A stretch of DNA of 64,000 nucleotides from Nigrospora sphaerica (GCA_018287875.1 JAGVVL010000009.1:3782001-3846000), one strand, 5' to 3'. Shown: positions 32,684 to 46,625, counted from the first letter of the stretch. Numbers and translations: made by a program. Notes: generated by a model from the sequence alone, not told the origin.

Positions 32684-33700
32684 ATGAAAATTGCCGATTT
32701 CATGCAAACCAATGCCTCTCAGTTGGCGTCCGACATTCTCGCGGAAATATGGAGGCGTCAGCAGGAAGGTCAAGCTACAGCGGACAAACACAACAAGCAA
32801 GCCGATGGTATGCCTGCAATGCCTTACACAATCGAGGATTGCCCGGAGGACGATATTGTCTGTTTTGCCAACCCGAGGCTCTTTGTGACCTCCAGCTTAG
32901 CCTACCCTCGAATTATACGAGAGCTCAACAGCCTTCTTCACCCCACATTCCGAATCGAGGCGTTGGCGCTGGTTGAAGACTTCCGACAAAACAAAGACAG
33001 GAGAGACGTGAGGTTGTTGATGCTTTCTCGTCTTCTAGATTTTGAGTTCGATGGGGTGGGAACTTCGGCTTTCGCAATTCAGAACCCTTCGTCGTGGACA
33101 AGCTGGATACGAGGCGGCAGGTCGCAGCGGCCATCGGAGCCAAGTATGGGCAGAATTTCATGGAATAATGTGAGTTCTATGTCGTTGTATGTGACATTTT
33201 TCTGGTGATTTAGAAGGGTCCGGTCAAGATCCCTCATGACTTTGCCTTCCCAGAAAATACTGCGGAAAGCTTGCAGCGTTTGCATCTCAGATATAGCGAC
33301 AAATATCCGACCAAATATCACACCACGATTACGCCGGTGCCATCAATGCGACGAAAGACGTAGCTTCAAGTGACTCGGAGCAGCTGCGGTTCAACTTTAT
33401 GATGTTCTCGAGGGGATCGAGGGGCAGGCTCCAGATTGAGCAACTTCAGTCAAACGGTGTGACGGATGTTGACTTAGCCAACGCCTTGTTTACCGCTTGC
33501 CGTCGCTATCTCTGATTCTGAAGCTGCCTTTTCTACCCTTCCGAGATTACCGCCTGCATACCTGCCATTGTAAGTTTCCCCATTCCATTACAATCTGAAG
33601 GCTTCGTTCCCTCAGGGTATGACCACCGCCGCTACACACCGGCTGGACGGGCTTTGCCTGATTTCGTAACTAATCTTCGCATGCTGAATCGCATGATACC
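32684..33700 (+). pseudogene. unrecognised gene remnant with fossil introns
   Basis: The frame 32684-33172 reads KIADFMQTNASQLASDILAE, YTIEDCPEDDIVCFANPRLF, EALALVEDFRQNKDRRDVRL. A gtgagt..gatttag intron (33173-33219) then leads in frame to KGPVKIPHDFAFPENTAESL. A small frameshift near 33325 is needed to continue with DYAGAINATKDVASSDSEQL and NGVTDVDLANALFTACRRYL, and a second gtaagt..cctcag intron seems to follow at about 33570. The sequence has the feel of a conserved fungal protein, but I cannot name the family. It is broken by the frameshift and later stops. It may be the C-terminal part of a longer gene. Confidence 0.5.
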
Positions 33701-36700
33701 ATGGAGTATATGATTAAATCTCGATGCAGCAAGCTACGGGATTCTTCCGAGTACTGCATTGTCCCATCCCAATTCCAATGCTATGAATTGGACGAAATGC
33801 TCCCTGAGTTACTAAGAAGACAACGCGACCAAAGCAAGGAACGGGACCCGGACTCAATAGCGATGAAAACGATACCCAAAGATTGAACGAGCTGCATACT
33901 TGCTGCCTTTGGGATGAGACAGTATAGGGCTTGAAAGTATATGAAACACTATCCACCAGGAAAGCATCATCCTACATGTTCTTTTACGCCTCTCTCTATG
34001 GCTGCTGGAACATTGCACTCCCTGCTGTCAGAATGATGATTTTGGGCTTCTTCTTCCTTTTCTTTGGTTTTTCTTTGATCTTTCACTCGGGGTGTGTGTT
34101 TGTGCCAGTAGTTACGCCCTCGTTCATTTCATTTGGTGGGTTTTCTATACCATCGTCCTTTTCGGCAGTGACTTCTATTACCCGGGCTCAGGTTGCTACG
34201 CTGTTCTACTTTTCCATTGCGGCACCGCGAAGCTGGGTACGGCTTCCCTGCGGGAGGTCGGGTGGTTGCCAGATCCTCCGGGCCCCGACGATTGGCCGGA
34301 TTTCCCAGAACTCATATACTAGGTCTAGCCTCTCGACATAATATATACAGCACTCCCAATCTCGCACGCCTCGCGGCCGCTGCCCCACGCGCCTTACTGA
34401 ATAGCAAGGAGAAGTCCCATGGTCCAGATGTGAGCCGGGCCCGGAAGGCTATCGAGGCCGAGTTGCTCGGGTTTGGTTATAAGTCCGCACGCTTGAGAAC
34501 TGCGCGTTGTTGTTGTGACGCGTAACCGAACAAGCCACGGACACCTGGCTCCTCCCCCTGAATGTTCATCAACTGCGAGTAGTCGAATCACACTCCCTTT
34601 AGCATTTCTATCTCTCTCTCTCTTAGCTGGTAATAAAAAGAGAGTTTTATGAATGTGTCTTTTTGCCAAATTTTATGCTGTTTCTAGTTCCTGTACAATC
34701 AGCGACGTTGAGATTACAGTGCGTCGTTGGATTGAGGATGAAGAGAAAGCACGAGCGCGCCGAGCGTTGGACCAAGGAACCTTAACAGGTTTATGGATGA
34801 GAAGACGGAGCTACCTAGGCATTCAGAAGCGCTGTGGCAGGATCCTTGACATGCTAGACCAAGCCTTATTCCACCTCTTCACGCAGACAAAGTGGTTGTG
34901 CCCTTGGGCCGCCTACCCCTTTTCCCGCTCTTTCTGCACACCCTTAAAAGTCCCCGAAACCTTCACGACGAAGATCCCTGCGGAGTAGACCGGCGGAAAA
35001 TGACATCAGAACAACCATTGTAACCTGGTAACCACCAACGGTACATCCATAACAACACGTCAGTCAGTTGACACCCGCAAGTCGTTAGTCCCGCCGCAGT
35101 AGATAACCAGGGCTGCTATCTCGGTATGGCAGGTCAAAGAGTAGATAGAAGCGGTACGACGCAGCGGAACCTAGGTTTTTCACCCGGCCGGACGTTAGCC
35201 CGGAACGGTTTTCCTAGGCTAAGATGCGCAGGGGGTCCTCATGGCCTAAATAGGTCGCTAGGTGTAAGAATAATAAATAAATAACCAGGGCTGCCAATCC
35301 CCTATATCGTGAGAGAGTCCTGGCACGTGATTTGTCGTCGCGATAGGAGTGCGGCCAACACCCCGGGAGGGAAACGCACGCTGCAAGGGTTAATTAAAGT
35401 GTATCTTCCGGTAGCCGACACTGCAATAGCAGTCCCTATGGGGCTTTCAGTACGAAGCCCAATAACTTTTATTTGTGACCAGGGTAACTAGTGACTCATG
35501 GACGCTCTTGTAACATGATGAAATAAGAGTCACGGTGGCGGCTTAGGAGGAAGCCCGTGAGATACAATGTCGCGGTGACCCTCCGATGGGCTTCCGGCCT
35601 TCAAATCTCACATTGCCAGCCAGGAACAATTCCATAGGTTCCCAAAGGGGCTGATATGTACCTCGGGTCCATGTCCCCGTCACTTGTTGACCAGGGGATG
35701 ACTCGAGGCCCCAGCCGAGAGACTACTTGATGACCACCAGCTTTAGAGTAGGCCAGGTATAGCTTCGCGACTAGAGGCGGGGATCAGAGCTAGTCGCTTA
35801 TTAGAGGTTGGGTAAATACGATGAGTGCGGTGTATGGGTTCAAGCAAATGATGTAGTGTGCTAGCCTCGGGAAAGCATGGTAGGTGGTAAGCCCATGCGG
35901 TCACTATGCTGGGCCGTCTTCAGGGGACTGGAGCACGAAGGACTTAGGTATGGGCGAGTTTTCCCGGAAGAGGCCCGGAGCCGGGTCATGCCGAGAGCTG
36001 TCCGAAATACATCGCTCACCGACAGGGCGCAGGGGCTGGCGTACACGCTGCCGGCAGATACTGTGCAACCCATAAGGGGCGATAGCATGAAAGAACCAGC
36101 CATGACTCATTGCCGTACCATGGAACTGCGATTTCGACAGCGCAGGGCGGCAAACAGCGCCGATACGGATGCTTGGTTGCTGAGCCCTATACTGGCATCA
36201 ATCGTGGTGGGTTGCTGGCCGGGGTCGTTGGGCGAGGGAAATTTGCCCGACAGCAACCACTTACTCCTTTTCTACGGACCGGGGGTAAGGGGGAACGTGC
36301 CCCGACGAGGTTGTCACGGGACCAGGCTGACAGACCTTCCGAAAACGGCAGCAGTTGAATTTGTATTTGCTGGCCGGCCAAGTAGAGGACACCCTTTAGC
36401 GTGCTCGCCGATGGGTGATGGCTCGCGCCGAGGTCAAAAGGAGCACAGATGGAGGTAGTAATGCCAAATAGCGTTCTTTTGTCGATCATCTGCAGCGATG
36501 CAGCACCGTCCTTGACCAGTCACGATTTTTTAGTGGGGACAGCGGGAGGGACTGCTCGACCAAGAAGCAGTAGAAGAAAAGACGAAGAGACCCTGCCGTC
36601 ATTTTCACCGACAGCCGGGATGATGAAACCCCGCGTCGGATGGGCGCTGGCGAATGGCAGTGTGTCACCTGCACGTGTTGGTCGGTTATCTTCGTCGCGT

Positions 36701-39700
36701 CCGTGTTTCGGGCACTTGCGACAGGCGCATGCGACATTCCACGGGCCTCAAAAAGAGACACTACTTGTAGCAATACCACGTGCGCCAATTTCCTCGAGGG
36801 GGTAGTAGGTTTGACAGGCCAGAGGGCTGGAAACCTCTCGCGTCTCATCATGGCCCATTGCTGGCTCGAGGGTGCCAAGGGCGCTCATTCGTCCCCCGCC
36901 GACGGGGTGACTATCCGCCATCGTCCGGTTCCTGCTAAGACGGGCCCTAATGAAGCCCACCCAGTTAGGGGGTATGGGGAAAGTCCGTCTGGAATGAGAC
37001 AGTAGGATGACCCCGGCGATGGGGAATGCGACGGAACGAAGAGACGAGGCCAGGACGAAAGCCGAGGATCATGGTTCATCCAACAGTGCGCTCTTGATGT
37101 TTCTGACCTCTTAAAAACGCACCGCATGTTTGCCATGTGAGACGGCTAGCAATCAATCAGCCTAGCAACTGCACGCAGCACCCCAGACCACGGCGATTTT
37201 CGAAACCGCCTGATCGCACCCGACCGATGCTCGTGGTCGCTTTGCACATGGGCGACGGTACTCCGTACCACAGCCCCCCTGCGCCGATGGCTGGCTGGGT
37301 GGCCTCTGGCGCGGGGCTGCCACGAGATGTTTGCTCCTCACTCTCGCGGCTGTGGTGGCATCGCATGACAGCACACGCCCGCACGTACTCAAGAATGGTG
37401 TTTGGACGAGACGGCGATGCCTCGTTGGCGGGCAAAGCACTTGCACCCGGAATATAGTTTTCTAGTCGCAGCAGGCCTGTGCGAACCGGGGGTCGTCGTG
37501 CAAGCATGTCGAGCCGGGTTGCGCCCAGGCGCGCAGTCTGCGTGCTGATCCCGACACACCACGCCGGGTCAGCCATGGTCCCAATAGACGGCCGGCATTG
37601 TGAGGGCGAGCAGGAGCATTGGAAGTGCGGGCGCCGAACTTTGCATACGACGGAGTTGGCTGCATGCTGTGGCATGCTGGGCAGGGGAGGCGAGGCATAG
37701 GGCAGCTAGCGAGCCCTGGTTTCGGGCGCTCAGCGACAGGATTGGGCCAAGGGGTTTGCCGACGGCCATGAGGCATTTCCAGAGGGTCTGCTCAGACCCT
37801 CGTTGGACCAGCGCATTTTGGAGCTGGGATGTGGTGGGCAGTGGTTGGTGACACCGTGACACGTTGGCCCACGAGGGGCGGGGCGTGCTCATTTTCCGCC
37901 GGTATTGGGTGGGCACTTGGGACCCCTTGGCATCGCTCTGGCAGCTTGCATTTTTTTTGTCCCTGGCCACGGTCGGCGGCATTCCGTCACCCGTTGATGT
38001 CTTCACCGCTGGGTGCAGTGGATGACAGAAGGAATTGCTGACAGGCTCGCTCATTCGCCACGAGTGTCGTTGCCAAGAGCGTAGTGAGCATGGTGAACGC
38101 GCCGTGGCCAATGCGATTTCCCAACGGCAGGAAGAGTTTTTCGCTCCTCAGTGCATACTCTCCACTATAGGGCGGAAGAATTGGACAGCCTAACACGAGC
38201 CGACCAGCAGACGTCCTGATCTCGCAAGCAGCCAAAATAACCACCTTGGCCGGCTTCTACCACCTGCCGGGCAGCGAAGCGTGCCTCGTCAGAACCAATC
38301 TCGTGAGGGACAGGCATTGAGGTTGGCTGGAACTGCCCTATCCGGGCACTAGCCGACCAGCTTTGCCAGCTTCTCCGCACACGCCAAAGCACAGGTGCAC
38401 TGGCACATGGCGTGGTACGATGGTGCGTCTCTAGGGGCAAATCATGCCGTGGTGCCTGGGGGCGGCAGCACAAACTTGCTGCTGACTGATGCTGCTGAGG
38501 GCTTCCGCTGGGCGGCCAACACTGGGGCACAAGGGCACCCTTGGTGGGTTGTAGGGACAAGTAGATCCGTAGCGTCGCACCCAAGCGGTAATTGACCCTC
38601 TGCTGATCTGCCCTACCCGGTTTAGCGCCAGGGACAGGCGTCCGGGGTGGGTGAGTGTCAGCAGCGAGAGTGTGCCAATATGTCGCTGGAGGGTGTGTCT
38701 CTGCCCGTCTCGTGCCTGGCTAGCCCGTATTGCGTTAGCCAGGCGTGTAGCAGCTGCTTAAAACGCCCAATCAGCCGATGCTACAATGGGTGTCGAGATT
38801 GGGCAATTTTGTCGGGGATCTCATCAAGAGGCTCGATCCAGAGGTGGGATGGATGCGTGCAGTGACTGGGAGAACGCCAAGGAGGGGCAAGGACCGAAGT
38901 AGGTAGAGCAAGCGCGCCGGGTGACATCAGGTCGAGATGATGGCGGTTGTGGCGGGGGAGGGGGAGGCCGTGGTAAAAGGGACAGACGGTCGCATCGCAG
39001 CGCATTACTTCGAACGGGATCGCACCATCCCCGCCTTCGTTTTCTGCGACAGGCTGATTGACTGAGTAACCGGCGATGTGGTGACGGTGCAAACGGGCAG
39101 CGCAAAGGTCGTCGGCTAGCCTGTGGCGCTGCTGCTAGACAGTATGGGCTTGCTTTGGCGTGCCGTACATGACGCAGGCAGGTATTGTTAGTAACACGAC
39201 GGACGGACAGGGTGAAGCGCAGCGAAGCAAAGCAAAGCCACGGGGATGTATGTCGCCATGCGATCGAGCTGGGAGACAGGGCAACGATCCCGTGGGATCG
39301 ATCCAAGCAGACGCCAGCTATGGTCAACCCTATCGATCCACAGCAACGCAGCTTCCTCGCCTGGCGACTGGTCCGAAGGGCTGACAGGCGCCCAATACGG
39401 CTTAGCCTGGGCCAAACTGGGCAATTGCGACCAGAGGCCCTTGACGAGTCATGCCTTGCAATTTCCGTTGCTTGTCTGGCGCGAGACTTGCGCTGGGAGT
39501 TAACAATACGCGACTTCGTGCTGCGGCAACACCGACGTTCCGTGTACCCAGGACTTGCAGAGCTGGGTATTCCATGCTGTCTCTCCATTCGCGATGCAAG
39601 TAAGTCGGGTACGTACTGCTATCCTGGTCATGGTATCCCTGTCGGGACCATCCGCCGGTCTCCAGGTTTCTTCTCGCCAGCATCCATCACCATTGAGTCC

Positions 39701-40079
39701 AGCATGGGTTTTTTCTGAGAGCCCTCGCCAGGGTCGCCGTTACCCATGTTGGACTGACGGACTGGGTAAGGTGGTATTGTACCCAGTCCCTCCAGCCTTT
39801 CATTGATTAATTTCGTCTTGCCGCCCACTTGCCGCCCACTCTTTCGCCCTACCCCCGGACACACACATTCATCCCTCACGTCGACGACTACTTCTTGACC
39901 GGCCTCCCCTTCCGACACAATCTTTCTCTTCATCGTCACCATTCACCCACGTTAGAACTAGCTTCCCAGACTTCGTTGGCAGAGTCTACTCGTTGCGCGC
40001 ATCCAGGTCACGCATACCCACTCTGAGGCTACCATCTGTTCAACGTACCGCTCACTACAAACACCATCCCGACTTCAAG
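33701..40079. other. 6.4 kb gene-poor region
   Basis: The first 2 kb (to about 35800) are AT-rich with many stops and look like decayed sequence. The rest is moderate in GC, with short domain-free frames on both strands. No RNA gene or inverted repeat was recognised. The last 250 bases are pyrimidine-rich and probably the leader of the GPI-protein gene. Confidence 0.45.
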
Positions 40080-40478
40080 ATGCAGCTGTCTACCATCTTC
40101 ACCGCGGCGCTTCTGCCCCTGGTTGCCCTGGCCGAGACCAGCACCCAGACTTCCACCATGACCATGACCAAGACCATCACCATTTCGCGCGTCTCGACGA
40201 CGTCGACGACCATGTCGTTCAACTCCACCACCAGCTACATGGCCACTGGCACCGGCAGCTCGTCCTTCGCCGCGCTGTCCGCCACCCTCACTAGCAGCAG
40301 CGTTGGTACCACCAGCTCCGTCGCCACTGACGGCCCTTCGGGCACGTCCTCGTCCCCCGCCGTGAGCCCGACCATCGACAACGCCAAGGATAAGGACACC
40401 AGCGCTGGTGTCTCGCTCAGCGCCGCCAGGGTCGCCTTCGCTGGTGCTGCCGGCGTCCTCGTCGCCGCCCTCCTGTAA
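40080..40478 (+). CDS. small Ser/Thr-rich GPI-anchored cell-wall protein
   Basis: A single exon of 132 residues. A secretion signal (about 1-18, MQLSTIFTAALLPLVALA) is followed by a region more than 40% Ser/Thr (about 20-95), expected to be heavily O-mannosylated. A short charged stretch (DNAKDKD) follows, then a small-residue omega region (near TSAGVS) and a C-terminal hydrophobic tail (VAFAGAAGVLVAALL) ending at the stop, as in GPI-anchored proteins. It likely sits in the plasma membrane or wall. No enzymatic domain is present; the sequence is low complexity, so orthologues will be hard to assign. The long pyrimidine-rich leader upstream (39830-40079) suggests strong expression. Confidence 0.8.
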   Translation: MQLSTIFTAALLPLVALAETSTQTSTMTMTKTITISRVSTTSTTMSFNSTTSYMATGTGSSSFAALSATLTSSSVGTTSSVATDGPSGTSSSPAVSPTIDNAKDKDTSAGVSLSAARVAFAGAAGVLVAALL

Positions 40479-42856
40479 AGCCCTTGCCCCTTCGGCTTGG
40501 TCTTGCGCGGGGCATGAGAAAGGGGTTGTGGCCCAGGTCCAGTGGGGATGTTGCCCCCTGGCCTCGCCGTTCTTTCACTATTCACTCGATGCTCATCGCG
40601 AGCATCCGCCCATTATTTTTTTCTTTTGTCCAAAACCAGCATCAACTCAGCCTTTGGACGCTGCCACGTTATATCACATGCGACGACACGACTTGACATA
40701 CCCACATCATTCAACGAGGCGCTCAGGGTTGCCCGCCTCTCCCAGATACCCCTTGTGCGCGTGCGCATGACGAGGAGAGGCGGGCCGGTCCTCGAGCCAG
40801 ACCAGCAAGCAAACAGCATTTTTACTTCTACTTTTCCGACGTCGAGAGCCTGGCGTCCTTTCCGCCTAATGTTTCCATGACCCGGCAACACACCCGCACC
40901 TGCATCCCCATGCGCTGGTTCACACTTTTTGCACATTATTTGGTTCGCCGAACTATTCCCACCCGCTTCACGTCGGATGACGGCTCGCGGTGCGCTCTAG
41001 CAACGTGTGTTGCCGGCTGGGCCTGTTTCTGCTTCTCCAACCTCTTTTTTTTCCTATTGGCCATCTCGTTGTCCCAGGACGGGGGCGTCGAGGTTGGTGA
41101 CCACGAAGGCCCTTTTCAATACTTTTGAATCTTGATTTCATCCTTTCGCCACTTCGACGCCTTCGTGTTGTTGAGATACCCATACCATCTGCTGTTTGCT
41201 TGTTGTTTTCAGGTTCGCCGGCGAGGACCGGTCCCCCCTGAGGCGGCCTGGAGGAAGGAGAAGGAGGAATGAAACGCACTTGATAAGCAACTCACGCTCC
41301 GCCCCCGGTGTCGTGAGCTGCATCTGTTTGTTGGCTTTTGGCAACTTTCACCCTGCCACCCTTAACCTTTTACGGTACTCATTTACTTTTCAAGTGGCCA
41401 CTGATATGGGCCCCATCTTTGAGAGACGACAGCAGTTTACGATTAAACCATTTTTACCATTAGCGGCGAGGGGGAAAAGATAGCCCTGATGAGAAGAGAG
41501 TGAATTGAAGCCTCAACACACAAACATTCAACCCGCTTTTGCCATTTGACTCTACTTACGTCCGACAGCGATTACATTGGCTACTGAACAGACTAATAAC
41601 TCACCCTGCCTAGCCCATTTCCCCGCGCCCATGGCGGCTTTCCTCGCCCTGAGGTCACCAGCTCGATCGGCGGCGGATCCGTGATCGACAGTGATCTGGT
41701 CCGTCTCATGCCCCTGCAACGCAACATCGCCGCGCATGTTTCACCCTTTCCCCTCGGCCCGCTTCCAAAGACACGGACATCCCTCTTCAGCATAAAATGG
41801 CAATCTGCCTCGCGGGGCACTCTCCGCCACAGTTACATGGCAAGTGGACCGTCGCACTGACTGGCGCTGCCCGGCGACCGGAACCGTCGTGGTGGACCAG
41901 GCCGGAACCGCCCCAGTCACGGTCTACATCGCCCGTAAGGACTACGTTCGAACGGCGGGCTTGACGAAAAGCTAAACAAGGAGGGGAAGCGCAAAAACCA
42001 CGGCCGCGGGCAACATCGCGGACGGGAGCATGTCGCCCACCGGATTCCCCCTATTCGTATCCTCTAGAGTCCATTCTCACTACCGCCCTACGCCTTTCCG
42101 TGCGTTTGCCCTCGTTGTCAGTTTCCTTCACTTTGGTTGTTACAGCGAGAAGGGTACGATGGTTCCAGGGGCGACGTTCTTTTTCTCTTGCGGGTTCTCG
42201 GTCACAGGGACCGGGCTGGGGCGCAGAATTTGGGTGTCACAGAGCCCGCACACCTTCCCCTCTCGGCATAAGGGTGATCTTCGGAGACGTGTGTTTGGAG
42301 ACAGGAGGCGAGGGGCCGTTTTGCCGCCTTTCGCGAGGTAGGATGCGAAGCGTTTGGGGGGGGGCAGATTCTCAGGCCAGGGCGGTAAGAGCGGGAAGGG
42401 TGTTGTGGAAAGAAGATGTTGGAAACGGGCGATCTGTGCCGCTGTCAGTGCCCTGCCCTATCCCCTCGCCCTCGTGTGTACATATTCGGAAGTCTCCTCC
42501 CTTCTCTGGAATAATAGTCAGTCCGGCAAAACATTTCTCTCACCTTCGTTCAGCAGAAGGAACGGCTGGAATAGTCTCGAGATGGGGGTTTTGGCGAGGG
42601 AAGACAAAAAACCTGCTTAGATACAAGGAGACGGGGCATTTGGTACAGATCTTTGATGCTGTACACGCCCTGTTTTTAAACAATAACATTTATTGGTCGC
42701 CCTTGATCGACTCCGCCGTTGATATATTCTAGCCAACGCTGTATCTTGAACTCATTTCTTCATTAGATGCGACCATGTGCGTCGCGGTGCCTGCCACGAG
42801 GTGAACTGAGGACGGATACAGATAAAAGGACGTGATATGCTGTTCCACCTGTCGAT
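40479..42856. other. convergent intergenic region, 2.4 kb
   Basis: Between the GPI-protein gene and the facing CorA-like gene. The longer frames on + (42030-42732) lack any recognisable domain. Nothing is called. Confidence 0.45.
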
Positions 42857-44969
42857 TCACTGTTGCCTGGCCTCCCGGTCTGTTGCGTAGTAGGTCGTTG
42901 CACCCCAGTTGTCCCTCACGCCACTAAACGTGGGGGTAATGGGACTCGAGTTATTCCACGTGACTCTGGCGCCCGTGGTGGCCGCCAGCCTTCCCATGAT
43001 CTGGCCCTCCAGGTCATTGAGATGGTCTCGGGGATTTCTCTTCTTAGGCATCAGGTCGCTAGAGTCCTGGTTCTTCATGTACCGGTCCAGGTACCACCAG
43101 ATACCGACAACGATGATCGTTAGGGGAATCGTGAGGACGAAGTAGATCCACAAACTCTCCGAGACGGCGCCGTTCATGTCTGGCAGTTAAGTGGAGGGTG
43201 AGCGGGTTTGCACGTTTTACCCGAATGGAGCAAGGGATCGGAAAGAGGAATAGAGAGGCTGGGTACATACCATGGAATTCGAAAAAGGGGGTACTGAAAA
43301 GCGACGACAGGAACGTTCCGGGGAGGAAAACAGCGCCGAGGAGCGTCAGAGTCTTCATCGACGCGTTGTCCTTTCTGCTGCTGTCGGCTAAGGCATGCTG
43401 CTCCACGGCAATCTCGGCGTTGAGCCTTGATTCGACCTGGTTCACCATACCGTTCGTCTGCCACGAGTGAAGCGCTTCGGGTTAGCATGGGAGTCATTCC
43501 AAACCGGCCAGCTCGAACCCCGGGGATACATGCCACTTGACGTAGGTTATCGAGTCTCGACTGCGAAACCTGAGTGTAACTCTCCAGGCCGTCCAGTTTT
43601 GCGTGGTAGAAGTTGGTGCGGCTCATGACCATGTCGTGGAGTTTCTTCATCCTGGTTACTTGATCGTCATCTTCTCTGGCCAGCCGGGCCCAGAAGAACT
43701 CTTCGGCCTCGCGGAGCCTCTCGACGACGTGGCGCCAGGCCTGAGGCCGCTTCCAATTGACCTCGGACTGGTAAAGGGCGATGTCGTGACTGATGTGGTT
43801 CAGCGAGAGCCCGTCGCGCGGCCGATAGTCGGGCGCCGGGTTGGCGTTGCGATATTGGCGCGTCATGATGCTGTCCATCTCCCTGATCTGGCTGCGGAGT
43901 TTGCGCTGTTGCTTGTCGTTGTCGGCGCCGAGCTCGTTGTACAACATCAAGACGGGCAGGAGGAACGGGTGGCTGACGGGGCTGGCGCACTCGGCGAGCT
44001 GTTCTATGACATTGCCGATCTTGGCCTTGGCGGTGCCTTTGAGGAACCCGGACGTGGTGCGGGTGCGAAATGAGTACGAGAGGACCATTTCCCAGCCTCG
44101 CGAAGTGCCGAACCATGCCACGTCCGACTTACGGAAGACAAGTTCTGCATCAAGAGTTAGAGAGGGGTCCATGACGCTGCCATTCAGAGTCGTGGGTCGG
44201 CATGGACGGTCTGCCTACGTAAAAAGTCGTCTTCTGGCGTTTCGTGGACGTTCCACCAAAGGAATGGGCCCACGACGCTGTCTGTTTCTATCGTGCGAAG
44301 CGGCAGGTGGAACTGGGTGATCAAGGCTTCGTATTTGTCCTTGGGAAGTGAGATGACACCCGGTTCGAAAGTCTTGCCGTGCTTGGCATTCTCTTGGACG
44401 CTGCCGTCGAGTTCAGCCTGGGTGCTCGTGGCGTGCGAAACATGGACGCCTTACACAAGCCGAGTACCATTGGTGAAGGCGGCGCCTTCGGAGGGGGGAG
44501 GTGAAAAGGCGCCCTAGCCGGGTCAGCTGCCACTGAACACAAGGCAGTTCGGGTGATGCACAGCGCGCGGACTTGCCTGCTGTCCAAGGAAATTATTGAA
44601 GTCATCTTCCAACTTCAGGGAATGTCGCGCCTCGACCAGGCTCTTGCCATCCTGCTAAAAGGATTAGCCGGGGCATGTTAAACGGCTGAGGATCTCTTCA
44701 GCGGCACGGACCGTGTAGTTTAGAGCCTCAAAATACGAGGTATGTTCCGGCAGCTCCTGCAGGCGATCAAAGTGCCTGGCGAAAAGGTATTCATCGAGGT
44801 GTTGGCCCTGGACTTTCCGCTGGCGCCGCATGGGCTCGCGGCCCATGCCAGGGTTCGGATCGTTGGTCGCTTCAGGCGCAGTCATGGCGATGGTGCTGGG
44901 GTAGAGCTCTTCACGAAGCATTAAAGGCGGTGGCACCTTCTCCTCTTTTCCTGACATGCGGCTCTCCAT
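42857..44969 (-). CDS. CorA-like fungal membrane protein
   Basis: The well-resolved exons are 44219-44417, 43537-44144, 43271-43457 and 42857-43179; the junctions give LRTIE..GPFLWWN, FLQLVFRKSDVAWFG, LDNLRQ-TNGMVNQVESR and FEFHD-MNGAVSES. Two further 5' exons (44577-44651 and about 44712-44969, ATG at 44969 or 44957) are likely, and the intron 44418-44576 appears to start with GC (gcaagt). The C-terminus has two membrane helices, LTLLGAVFLPGTFLSSLF and LWIYFVLTIPLTIIVVGIWW, after a long helical cytoplasmic part. This is the fungal CorA-like family; its members usually lack a proper GMN selectivity motif, and here the loop reads HDMNG, so magnesium transport should not be assumed. The N-terminal exon model is the weak point. 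Confidence 0.75.
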
Positions 44970-46625
44970 GCTATCTTGGCCTCGTCTCGAATGGGATTAG
45001 TGAAATGCATGCATGTCATCCGTCTCTCGCTGTCAGCTCACGCATTGCCTTCTTCCAGCCTGGACGTGCGGGCGATGGTCACGTAATGGAAAGACGGATG
45101 CGTGGGATGAGGGCAAATGAAGCGGGCGCGGTAGATTTAGGCAGCCAAGATGTGCTTCAAGCCTGCAGGGGCCAAGCTCACGCAAGCTTTCCTCCAATTA
45201 AGGAACGCAGATGAGCTGGAGGGGCAGTCGTCCACCACTCCTCTGTTCCAATGTGGACAATGGGACTGAGGAACCGAGTCACGGCGGTGAAAGTTTCAGT
45301 CTTACACCTGGCAAAGAGATTGATAAGTCTGCCTTCGCCCGTCCATTTTTCTTGTGTCGATTGCTGGCCAGGTGGCCAGGAACGAGATGCTCCACATTTG
45401 ATTAGGATGGGTTTTCTGGAATCATCCGATATCTAAAGTCGGGTTATTCGAAAGTTGATGCTGTGCTTGCGCATGGACCCCCGAAACATAAGAGAAGAAG
45501 ATGATGAAAATATTGATGGGCTGCAAACTGCAAGGCGGTACTTACGGGTAGCGGATGTTGCACTGGCGTTGTCACAATTGGGAAGGCATTTGTCCGCCTC
45601 AGAAACCACGGTCAGGTTTGTAGCCAACGATGTCCGCTAGTGAGAGTGGAAGTTGCAGGTGGAGACGCAGGATCCGTTCAGCACCATGAAGCGGTCACCG
45701 GCGCTCGGTTACGCAGTGTTCCTACTACCAGATGGGCCACTCTTCATCCCGTGCGGGGATGCATTCTGTGACGCCAACGACATCGACGACGTACCGGCCA
45801 TCCCTTGCAGAGAATGACTTCGTGGAACACACCTAACACCCGACCTACTCTGGCAATCTGAATGGCGAGGTCCGATTAGCCACACGCCGGCGGAACAAGC
45901 CCAGGAACGCGCAAAGCCAGCAAAGTGCCTAGTGAGGCCTCGGTCGGAGTCGTCCGCCACTCACTAGCCGTCGACCCCCCGTCGGCACGGAGCCTCTCTT
46001 GCCTGCGTCCAGCTCATTTCAACCGAGCGTCTCTACCCTCGGCTCAGTGTCGGAGTTCGCCATCGGGATGGATTCCGTTGGGTAGCATGACGATGTGTGA
46101 GTGGCCTGTTCCCTGCTTTCGCCCCGTCCTCGACCTTCGCCATGTTCTCCCAACCTGTCGGGAGTGGGGAGTCGTCCGGGGTCTCCATGCTTTCAATTAC
46201 ACGTGCCCAGCATACCTCTCTCCACCCCCCATTTCCCCAGCTTCTCCACAGATGGCAGCCTCTGCCAGTCACGCGTCGAACCGAGCTTCTTTGCCGTCGT
46301 CGGTGTCGCTGTAAGCCAATGTCTCGGCGAAGAAAGGACCGATAGGTCCCGGAACATGGCCGCAACCAGCGCACTCAAGGCCCGAGTGGCCCCCCGCCCA
46401 TGGCGGCTAGGCTTCGATTGGATCCTGGCGAGAGGGGCGCCGGCGGTCGGCTGCGAGGCCGACGCTGAGGAACAGCGTCGGGACGACTCCTTTGGGTAAC
46501 GGCCGCGAGGCCAACGACCACGTACATATACGGCCGTCGCGACGCTCTCTGGAGAGGTCCTGGGCTGTGACGTGCCAGACCGCGAGGTTCCAAGACGGGA
46601 GATCATCCCTCAGCAGTAGCCCAAC
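44970..46625. other. divergent intergenic region, 1.7 kb
   Basis: It separates the CorA-like gene (-) from the esterase (+) and should hold both promoters. No gene is supported. Confidence 0.5.

Noticed and set aside
35540..35640. Possible tRNA-like stretch (cttcaaatctcac)
   Set aside because: No matching acceptor stem or A-box could be folded by eye.
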